A DNA stretch of 13,258 nt. Origin: an uncultured Eubacteriales bacterium (GTDB lineage: Bacteria > Bacillota_A > Clostridia > Lachnospirales > Lachnospiraceae). The stretch is taken from positions 1 through 13,258 of the forward strand of contig CADCPV010000347.1 of assembly GCA_902803345.1 (NCBI GenBank), given 5' to 3'. The notes under the pieces were generated by a model that searched no databases, was not told the DNA's origin, and was given only the letters and a program-made list of their open reading frames with translations. The position numbers and the translations under genes are program-made. Below, piece by piece: positions 7,276 through 12,741 of the stretch; the first letter of the stretch is position 1; each line of letters starts with the position of its first letter.

Positions 7276-7291
7276 CCGCCGCAGCGGCTCA
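7276..7291. repeat. 16-bp direct repeat, copy 2
   Basis: This is an identical copy of the repeat at 7125-7140, with the same palindromic core. It lies 51 bp before the start codon of the dehydrogenase remnant. Confidence 0.85.
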
Positions 7292-7342
7292 TCTGATACA
7301 GAACCGGACATCAAAGACAACAACGAAAGGAAGGACAGAATC

Positions 7343-7408
7343 ATGGTTGATGTACACGGAAAATGGGCGCTGATAACCGGCGCGTCGCGCGGAATCGGGT
7401 ATCTGACC
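7343..7408 (+). pseudogene. N-terminal remnant of a short-chain dehydrogenase/reductase (SDR)
   Basis: ATG 7343 follows AAGGAAGGA with normal spacing and encodes MVDVHGKWALITGASRGIGY then LT. The TGASRGIG segment is the classical SDR nucleotide-binding TGxxxGxG motif at residues about 13-20, in the right place for an SDR of roughly 250 residues. After codon 22 the frame loses all SDR character (GRFGSKTSQG...) and stops at 7495. A shifted frame then shows AraC-family sequence. The start, ribosome site and Rossmann motif are therefore intact while more than 90 percent of the gene is missing, which makes this a deletion remnant. Confidence 0.85.
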
Positions 7409-7671
7409 GGCCGCTTCGGATCGAAGACATCGCAGGGGCAGTCGGAAGAAGCGAATCATACCTCACGAAACTGTTCCGGCGGGAATTTTCGATGAGCCCG
7501 GGGGATTATGTCCGCTCGGCCAGGATTGACGCCGCGAAGGAGCTTCTTCAAAGCGGCAATATGCCGCTCAGCCGGATTGCCTATTCGCTTGGTTTTTCGA
7601 GCCAGGCACATTTTTCCAGTGCATTTAAGAAGGATACCGGCATTTCGCCCGGCAAATGGAGAAACAGATAA
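7404..7671 (+). pseudogene. C-terminal DNA-binding domain remnant of an AraC-family regulator
   Basis: From about 7405 the frame reads DRPLRIEDIAGAVGRSESYL and continues through a complete AraC/XylS double helix-turn-helix: the first HTH around IEDIAGAVGRSESYLTKLFR, then FSMSPGDYVRSARIDAAKEL, then the second HTH signature IAYSLGFSSQAHFSSAFKKD and the closing TGISPGKW, ending at TAA 7669-7671. The usual 150-200-residue effector domain is absent, and the upstream sequence belongs to an SDR gene in another frame. Translation could start at ATG 7363, giving 102 residues with 12 unrelated N-terminal ones, but no good ribosome site is seen there. It is most likely a remnant, though a free-standing DNA-binding domain cannot be excluded. 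Confidence 0.85.
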
Positions 7672-7687
7672 AACCACACAAAAAAAC

Positions 7688-7723
7688 GGGGCAGGTACAA
7701 AAACCGGTACCTGCCCCATTTTT
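7688..7723. terminator. Strong bidirectional intrinsic terminator
   Basis: A perfect 11-bp stem, GGGGCAGGTAC (7688-7698) with GTACCTGCCCC (7707-7717), has an 8-base loop. ATTTTT follows on the plus side (7718-7723), and on the other side AAAAAAA (about 7680-7686) reads as a T run on the minus strand. It therefore ends serCA transcription from the right and any transcript through the AraC remnant from the left. Confidence 0.93.
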
Positions 7724-7746
7724 CGGGAAATTCGATTATCGTACTG

Positions 7747-8910
7747 TTACTTCCGGATCACTTTCACACGGATGACATCCGGATTGTGACGGATCGCGGC
7801 GATCGCGGCATCCGAGACATCGCTGTCCATGTCGAAAATACACCAGGCGTAGTTTCCGCGGGACTTACTGACCATGTCGGAAATATTGGCTTTCGCGGAA
7901 CCGAGCATCGCGGTCAGCGTGGAGATTACGTTCGGGACGTTCTTATGCGCAACGCAGACGCGGGCGGGCTTTGTCGCCGGGCCGAGCGTGACAGCCGGGA
8001 AATTCACGGAATTCGTGATATTGCCGTTCAGGAGGAAATCCGAGAGCTCCTGCGCAGCCATAATCGCACAGTTCGTTTCGGACTCTTCGGTGGAAGCGCC
8101 AAGATGCGGGAAAGCAATGACATTTACGGTGTTGACGATTTCATGGTTCGGAACATCGGTCACGTATTTGCGGAGCTTTCCGGACTCCAATGCTGCTTTG
8201 ACATCTGCCGTTACGACAAGGCCGGCGCGGGCGAAGTTCAGAAGCACGGCGCCGTCTTTCATTTTCGAGATTGCGCTGGCGTTGATGTAGCCCTTCGTGT
8301 CGGGCATTTCCGGAACATGGATCGTTACGTAATCCGCCTGTGCATACAGTTCATCGAGGCTGTTCGTGAGCTCGACTGAACGGCTCATCATGAGTGCGTT
8401 GTGTACGGAAATGAAGGGATCGTAGCCGATGACGCGCATCTTGAGGCCGATTGCAGCATTTGCGACAAGTACGCCGATTGCGCCGAGGCCGATGACGCCG
8501 AGGGTCTTGCCCTGGATCTCGGTGCCGGCAAATTTGCTCTTCGCCTTTTCCATGGACTTTGAGATATTTTCGTCGTCAAGGTTGTCGTCAACCCACTTCA
8601 TGCCGCCCTTTGCGTCACGGGCAGCAAGGATCAGTCCGAGGACCAGAAGCTCCTTGACGCCGTTCGCGTTTGCGCCGGGGGTGTTGAATACGACAATGCC
8701 CTGTTCTGCGCAGCGGTCTACCGGGATGTTGTTGACGCCGGCGCCTGCGCGGCCGATGGCCTCGAGGTTCTCCGAGAACTGCATGTCGAGCATGGATGCG
8801 GAACGCACAAGGACCGCATTCGCTTCTTCGATATTGTCGGTTTTTTCAAAATCAGCGGGCAGTGCATCAAGGCCGGCCTGCGCGATATTGTTTAAAGTAA
8901 TATATTTCAT
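7747..8910 (-). CDS. serA: D-3-phosphoglycerate dehydrogenase
   Basis: SerA catalyses the first step of serine synthesis, NAD-dependent oxidation of 3-phosphoglycerate to 3-phosphohydroxypyruvate, in the cytoplasm. The 387-residue protein has the substrate-side GRAGAGVNNIP (53-63), the Rossmann motif GLGAIG (141-146) with Asp164 for the NAD ribose, and the catalytic set Arg228 (NFARAG), Glu257 and His269 (FPHLGAST). A C-terminal ACT-like domain (about 317-387) starts at ARVCVAHKNVPNVIS; such domains bind serine for feedback control in some SerA types. The length fits the short clostridial form that lacks the intervening ASB domain. The ATG follows AAAGGA. It lies downstream of serC in the same unit, 176 bases after its stop, and ends just before the bidirectional terminator. 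Confidence 0.95.
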   Translation of the reverse strand: MKYITLNNIAQAGLDALPADFEKTDNIEEANAVLVRSASMLDMQFSENLEAIGRAGAGVNNIPVDRCAEQGIVVFNTPGANANGVKELLVLGLILAARDAKGGMKWVDDNLDDENISKSMEKAKSKFAGTEIQGKTLGVIGLGAIGVLVANAAIGLKMRVIGYDPFISVHNALMMSRSVELTNSLDELYAQADYVTIHVPEMPDTKGYINASAISKMKDGAVLLNFARAGLVVTADVKAALESGKLRKYVTDVPNHEIVNTVNVIAFPHLGASTEESETNCAIMAAQELSDFLLNGNITNSVNFPAVTLGPATKPARVCVAHKNVPNVISTLTAMLGSAKANISDMVSKSRGNYAWCIFDMDSDVSDAAIAAIRHNPDVIRVKVIRK

Positions 8911-9086
8911 TTCGGATTCCTTTCTTCTGCTCTCTCAAAGCACGCATGGCTCCGTACTTCGTACTCTCGCCATGCTGCAGCCATTCGCATTCCGCAGCAT
9001 ACTGCTTCATGCTCATGTCTGACATTCGCCACAAACTTTGGTCTGCCATATCAATCTGTCAGACCAAAGTATTGGGCTCATTGCTT
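8911..9086 (-). other. serC-serA spacer rich in inverted repeats
   Basis: This 176-base spacer is long for an operon gap. It carries three inverted repeats. The first, nearest serC, has perfect 11-bp arms ACTTTGGTCTG/CAGACCAAAGT (9035-9045 and 9060-9070). The second is ATGCTGC/GCAGCAT (8972-8978 and 8994-9000). The third is GCATGGC/GCCATGC (8944-8950 and 8969-8975), containing an inner GTAC-TTC-GTAC. The second and third share bases 8972-8975, so as RNA they are mutually exclusive. The minus strand also has an open frame from 9049 into serA with no ribosome site. It could be an attenuation or processing region between the two cistrons. The repeats are plain to see; the role is inferred. Confidence 0.6.
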
Positions 9087-10169
9087 TTACAGATTTTCCT
9101 TTTCGAACTTCTCCATGAATGCGACGAGATCTTCGACGCCCTGCTTCGGCATTGCATTGTAGATCGATGCGCGCATGCCGCCGACCGTGCGGTGACCCTT
9201 CAGGTTCTCGAAGCCGGCTGCCTTGGACTCTGCAACAAACTTCGCATCCAGCTCTTCATTGCCGGTGATGAACGGAACGTTCATGATCGAACGGGAAGCC
9301 TTCTCAACGGTACCCTTGAACAGCTTGCTGTTGTCCAGGAAATCATAGAGAATCTGTGCCTTTTCGACGTTCTTTGCCTTCATGACCTCGAGACCGCCCA
9401 TGTTCTTGAGCCACTTGAATACCTTTCCGCAGATATAAATGCCGTAGCAGGGAGGCGTATTGTACATGGAGCCGTTGTCCGCATAGGTCTTGTAGCGCAT
9501 CATGGTGGGGGTGCCCGGAAGCACGTCCTCGGTAATCATATCCTCGCGGATAATGCCGATCACGACGCCTGCGGGGCCGACGTTCTTCTGCACGCCGCCG
9601 TAGACATAAGCGTATTTTGTGACATCCATCGGCTCGGAAAGAAAGCAGGAAGAGATGTCTGCGATCAGGTTCTTGCCCTTCGTGTTCGGAAGCTCCCAGA
9701 ACTTCGTGCCGTAGATGGTGTTGTTTTCACAGATATAGACATAGTCCGCATCCTCGGAGATCGGAAGATCCGAGCAGTCGGGAATATAGGAGAAGGTCTT
9801 GTCAGCAGAGCTCGCGACTGCATTCGCCGTACCGAAAAGCTTCGCTTCGGCATGCGCTTTCTTGGCCCACTGACCGGTGATGACGAAGTCGGCAACCCGG
9901 TTCTTCATGAAGTTCATCGGGATCATCGCGAACTGAAGCGATGCGCCGCCCTGCATGAAGAGCACCTTATAATTGTCAGGGATCTGCAGCAAATCACGGA
10001 TGTCGGCTTCCGCCTCGTCAATGATCTGCTGGAACATCTTAGATCGATGGGACATCTCCATGACGGACATGCCGCATCCTCTGTAATCCAGCATCTCCGA
10101 CGCTGCTTCCTGAAGCACCTCTTCCGGCAGGACAGCCGGACCGGCGGAAAAATTATAAACCCGTTTCAT
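9087..10169 (-). CDS. serC: Phosphoserine aminotransferase
   Basis: SerC is a PLP enzyme that transfers the amino group of glutamate to 3-phosphohydroxypyruvate, giving phosphoserine, and it also serves in pyridoxal phosphate synthesis in some bacteria. The 360-residue protein has the family opening YNFSAGPAVLP (5-15), HRSK (41-44, substrate arginine), FMQGGASLQF (71-80, cofactor phosphate), and the Schiff-base lysine Lys195 in GGVQKNVGPAG. The C-terminal GHRTVGGMRASIYNA is typical. Length is normal. The ATG at 10169 follows GAGGAGG with normal spacing. It is the first gene of the serCA unit, with a strong promoter and an operator-like palindrome upstream. No phosphoserine phosphatase gene (serB) is in the window. 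Confidence 0.96.
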   Translation of the reverse strand: MKRVYNFSAGPAVLPEEVLQEAASEMLDYRGCGMSVMEMSHRSKMFQQIIDEAEADIRDLLQIPDNYKVLFMQGGASLQFAMIPMNFMKNRVADFVITGQWAKKAHAEAKLFGTANAVASSADKTFSYIPDCSDLPISEDADYVYICENNTIYGTKFWELPNTKGKNLIADISSCFLSEPMDVTKYAYVYGGVQKNVGPAGVVIGIIREDMITEDVLPGTPTMMRYKTYADNGSMYNTPPCYGIYICGKVFKWLKNMGGLEVMKAKNVEKAQILYDFLDNSKLFKGTVEKASRSIMNVPFITGNEELDAKFVAESKAAGFENLKGHRTVGGMRASIYNAMPKQGVEDLVAFMEKFEKENL

Positions 10170-10207
10170 TTTGCAGTTTCCTCCTCTAATACAGATGAAA
10201 TGTTTTT

Positions 10208-10225
10208 ACTTTACCGGGGTAAAGT
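10208..10225. promoter_or_regulatory. Operator-like palindrome at the serC transcription start
   Basis: ACTTTACC (10208-10215) and GGTAAAGT (10218-10225) are perfect 8-bp arms around GG. On the minus strand the site lies about +4 to +21 relative to the start predicted from the serC promoter, where a bound dimeric repressor would block initiation or clearance. No T run follows, so it is not a terminator. Related half-sites ACTTTAC (10296-10302) and GGTAAAAG (10314-10321) flank the -10 box of the divergent lipoprotein gene. Confidence 0.6.
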
Positions 10226-10235
10226 GTTGAGATAC

Positions 10236-10264
10236 ATTTTACCTTTTTCAAAGGCGTTCGTCAA
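10236..10264 (-). promoter_or_regulatory. Promoter of serCA
   Basis: On the minus strand TTGACG (10259-10264) and TAAAAT (10236-10241) are spaced by exactly 17 bases, five of six matches to consensus in each box. Initiation is expected near 10229, leaving a leader of about 60 bases before the serC ATG. This is the best promoter match on the minus strand of the window. Confidence 0.8.
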
Positions 10265-10282
10265 GAAACTTTTCGAAAGCCG

Positions 10283-10310
10283 TTGCGAATTCGGAACTTT
10301 ACTGTATAAT
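10283..10310 (+). promoter_or_regulatory. Promoter of the lipoprotein gene
   Basis: A perfect TATAAT (10305-10310) lies 16 bases after TTGCGA (10283-10288). Predicted initiation is near 10317, about 28 bases before the ATG at 10345. It is back to back with the serC promoter, about 20 bp between the two -35 boxes, so the two could be co-regulated. Confidence 0.68.
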
Positions 10311-10344
10311 GAGGGTAAAAGAGAAAAATGATTGGTGATTTTGT

Positions 10345-12492
10345 ATGATAAAAAATTCACAAAGTCGGCGGATCGCGGCGTTTCTGCTGGCTTTCACCCT
10401 GATTATCTGCATGTTTTCAGGCTGTACGGCGCTCCCGAAGCTTTCGGAACTCTTCCCGAAAACACCGCAGGAGACGACGGAAGGCACGGAGGAAAGCACA
10501 GAGGAGACCCGGCCGTCCGAAACGGAGCAATCCTCCCCTGAGACAGAGTCCGATACCGATAAACCGTCCACGGAACCGGAAACCGATGCCTCTGAGGAGG
10601 CTTCCTCTGCTTCTGAAACGGAGGATCTGGAAATCCCGCTGGAGCGCCTTTTATTCGGCGATCCTGTCGAAGGAGCCTTCCGCATGTATCATGTAAAGGG
10701 CTTTTCGGAACAGATCCCGGAAGGCGCCGCTGCAACGAATCTGGCGGTGACAGAACGGGAAGCCGTGCTGTCCTTTGTGCTTTCCGGAACGCTTTATGCC
10801 GGTATTTTTGATTATGGAACGCAGGGCTTCAGCATTTATAACCTTGGCATCCCGGTCAGCATGATGACGATGCCGGATTATGAAACCGGCAGTGAAGTGC
10901 AGCTCGGCTATGAGAGCAAGGTGATTCTTCCCTGCGGGGCGTATTATGTATACCGTTTTGTGAATGAAATCCGCTTTTACGACCGGAGCTTTCAGCTGTG
11001 TTCGACACATCAGACCAGGACGGATGAAGCTTTTGTTTTTGACGGATATGCGGCGGACTTCGACGGAACCGTGCTGACGCTGTATGAACCGGACGGAACC
11101 ATACGAACCAAAGATTTTCCGGGGCTTCGCTCAGGTTATGTGAGCGGTGAGACGGCAGGCGGCATCCTCCTGTCCGGAGCCGACGAATACCGGAATCACC
11201 GGTATCTTGAAGTGGATCCGGAAAGCTTTGATTCGGAAATGAGCGGGGTTGTGCCCTTTTCCTCCGGCTATCGGGAAGGCCTCTGGTACCGGCGGGAGGA
11301 GAGCGGCCGCTGTATCGTGAGTTCAGAGGATTCGCCCGGCCGTGGGTTTTTGTATCTCTTGCGGGAGAATGAATACCCGGTCATGCGCTATCGGGATGGT
11401 TTCCTGACCAGCATTTATTCCTATGATTTCGATGCAGATCAGAGCACTGCAACCATTTCCTTCTATCGGAAAAACTCCCTGTCCCCCGTCTGGGAGGCTG
11501 AACTTGTGAGCCGGGACAATCTCTGGATCGAAGATATCGTCGAAATCGGTTCGTGCCTTGTGTATTCGCCGAATCCGAGTTCAGACCGGCCGGACCTTGT
11601 CATCATGGAGGTTTCGGATCTTCTGCCGGGCGCCGGGAAGCCCGAATATGTACGGCTTTCCGACGGGGAAGGCTCGGGGATTTCCATGGTCGGGGATCCG
11701 GATTTCTATTCCCGGAAGCGCTATGAAGATGCGACGGAAGTATGGACCGAATACAACGAATACGGCATCGGTATTTATTTGAATGAACAGGCGCTGCTGA
11801 AGGAGTTTCCGAACTATGAGATCCGTTCTTTTGCGGACGGAACGGTTGTCGGAGAAGCGGAATCGGTGCTGCGGGAATTTCTGTCGGGGCTTCCGGAGGG
11901 CTTTTTAGACGATGCAATCCGATGCTACGGGGGACTGGATTTCTACCTCGTGGATGATATTTATCCTACCGGATCGGAAGGAATCGCTTCGGTTGCGGCT
12001 TTTGCGATCGAAGTCGACAACCGCTACTGCATTGTGGCGGATGTCAACCTGTACGGGCTGTACCGGACCTTCCCGCATGAATTCATGCATATGCTTGAGA
12101 ATTCGATGAACCGCATGAGCGCGGACGGGAATGCCTTCCCTGAATGGAACACACTGAATCCGGGCGGCTTTTCCTACTACCAGAGCTATCATGATGCGAA
12201 CGGCGACGAGTACAATGATTCGAATTATCCGGCATACACACCTGCGGACGAGCAGTCGTATTATAATGCAGAGAATATTTATTTCCTGGATGCCTACAGC
12301 AAAACCTATCCGAATGAGGACCGTGCGCGGGTATTCGAGTTCGCCTGCACGGATGATTATCCGTACATGCAGGCTTATGACAGCAGCCATGTGCTTGCGA
12401 AGCTTCAGACGATTTCCGACAGCCTCCGGGCGTATTTTCCGTCGCTGTCCGGACAGCAGGATGTGATCTGGGAACGGGCGCTTCAGCCGTGA
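10345..12492 (+). CDS. Lipoprotein with putative C-terminal HExxH zinc-metalloprotease domain
   Basis: This 715-residue protein starts with a lipoprotein signal: basic residues (RR at 8-9), a hydrophobic core (about 10-22), and a lipobox ending FSGC with Cys27 as the lipidation site. Residues 41-94 form a Glu/Ser/Thr/Pro/Asp-rich linker, suited to spanning the cell wall. Residues about 100-500 are Tyr/Gly-rich and strand-like with motifs such as GTVLTLYEPDGT; a propeller-like fold is possible but unproven. The C-terminal domain carries FPHEFMHMLE, an HExxH motif (His578, Glu579, His582), then EWNTLNPGGFSYY (Glu600), and later SKTYPNEDRARVFE (Glu658, Glu665), any of which may give the third zinc ligand. 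The protein is probably a surface-anchored peptidase; I cannot name a family. The start is supported by GGTGAT (10334-10339), five bases upstream. It diverges from serC. Confidence 0.82.
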   Translation: MIKNSQSRRIAAFLLAFTLIICMFSGCTALPKLSELFPKTPQETTEGTEESTEETRPSETEQSSPETESDTDKPSTEPETDASEEASSASETEDLEIPLERLLFGDPVEGAFRMYHVKGFSEQIPEGAAATNLAVTEREAVLSFVLSGTLYAGIFDYGTQGFSIYNLGIPVSMMTMPDYETGSEVQLGYESKVILPCGAYYVYRFVNEIRFYDRSFQLCSTHQTRTDEAFVFDGYAADFDGTVLTLYEPDGTIRTKDFPGLRSGYVSGETAGGILLSGADEYRNHRYLEVDPESFDSEMSGVVPFSSGYREGLWYRREESGRCIVSSEDSPGRGFLYLLRENEYPVMRYRDGFLTSIYSYDFDADQSTATISFYRKNSLSPVWEAELVSRDNLWIEDIVEIGSCLVYSPNPSSDRPDLVIMEVSDLLPGAGKPEYVRLSDGEGSGISMVGDPDFYSRKRYEDATEVWTEYNEYGIGIYLNEQALLKEFPNYEIRSFADGTVVGEAESVLREFLSGLPEGFLDDAIRCYGGLDFYLVDDIYPTGSEGIASVAAFAIEVDNRYCIVADVNLYGLYRTFPHEFMHMLENSMNRMSADGNAFPEWNTLNPGGFSYYQSYHDANGDEYNDSNYPAYTPADEQSYYNAENIYFLDAYSKTYPNEDRARVFEFACTDDYPYMQAYDSSHVLAKLQTISDSLRAYFPSLSGQQDVIWERALQP

Positions 12493-12582
12493 CATTCAGC
12501 GGTTTTCCAAAAGACAGACACAGGATGGTAAAAACACCGTGATTTTGCCGTATTTTGGTGAATTATCTGACGATTTTAACGG

Positions 12583-12612
12583 TTGAATTCTAACACTCGG
12601 CTGTGCTATAAT
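12583..12612 (+). promoter_or_regulatory. Promoter of the pyrophosphatase gene
   Basis: TTGAAT (12583-12588) and a perfect TATAAT (12607-12612) are separated by 18 bases; a TG one base before the -10 (TGCTATAAT) makes it an extended -10. Predicted start is about 12619, giving a leader of roughly 120 bases before the ATG at 12742. Confidence 0.78.
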
Positions 12613-12613
12613 A

Positions 12614-12638
12614 CTCGCGAAACCAGAGGTTTCACGAG
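12614..12638. repeat. Inverted repeat over the hppA start point
   Basis: CTCG plus GAAACC (12614-12617, 12619-12624) pairs with GGTTTC plus CGAG (12628-12633, 12635-12638), with one C/A mismatch and an AGA centre. It begins right after the -10 box, so as DNA it could be an operator. As RNA only the inner GAAACC/GGTTTC hairpin would be at the very 5' end. Confidence 0.55.
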
Positions 12639-12639
12639 C

Positions 12640-12717
12640 TTTGCCTTCGCGGTCTGACTAATTTTGGAATAACAGTAGCGAAATCAGTTCGGAGCCGCGA
12701 AAAATACGAGCGGCAAA
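12640..12717 (+). promoter_or_regulatory. Structured 5' leader of hppA (riboswitch-like, class unknown)
   Basis: TTTGCC (12640-12645) pairs with GGCAAA (12712-12717). Stacked next to it, TTCGCGG (12646-12652) pairs with CCGCGAA (12695-12701), leaving a ten-base bulge on the 3' side. Inside, CTGA-CTA (12654-12660) can pair with TAG (12676-12678) and TCAG (12684-12687). The outer helix closes about nine bases before the AAAGGAGG ribosome site (12724-12731), where opening or closing it could affect initiation. I recognise no known riboswitch consensus. Given the gene, an ion- or pyrophosphate-linked signal would make sense, but that is inference. Confidence 0.45.
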
Positions 12718-12741
12718 AGGGGTAAAGGAGGATTAAATACC

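Larger units (their letters stand above)
7125..7291 (+). ncRNA. Candidate structured RNA or leader of the broken dehydrogenase gene (unassigned)
   Basis: This non-coding stretch folds in nested fashion. Outer helix: GCCGC/GCGGC palindromes of the two 16-bp repeats. Next: ACCG, TATC and GCAGA (7146-7158) pair with TCTGC, GATA and CGGT (7246-7264), with small bulges. Inside is a long hairpin: GGG-ATTGC-TTCC-TCC-GGTGAC on the left (7169-7193) pairs with GTCACC-GGA-GGAA-GCAAT-CCC on the right (7202-7228), about 21 bp in all, broken only by single mismatches, a TC/TC step and an AA bulge, with an 8-base loop. I match it to no RNA class I know, and no promoter is evident just upstream. It ends about 50 bases before the intact start region of a truncated dehydrogenase, so it may be that gene's leader, an independent RNA, or a palindromic mobile-type repeat. 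The pairings are visible; the function is inference. Strand is assumed from the neighbours. Confidence 0.4.

Noticed and set aside
9035..9070. The 11-bp inverted repeat as a serC terminator
   Set aside because: No T run follows the hairpin on the minus strand, and serA downstream has no visible promoter of its own, so read-through is more likely.
8946..10331. Very long open frame (461 codons) on the plus strand across serC and the spacer
   Set aside because: It is antisense to the unmistakable serC, has no ribosome site, and reads as low-sense Arg/His/Leu-rich protein typical of an antisense shadow of biased codons.
12493..12580. Terminator after the lipoprotein gene
   Set aside because: Only weak CACC/GGTG pairing with a large loop was found; no convincing stem plus T run.
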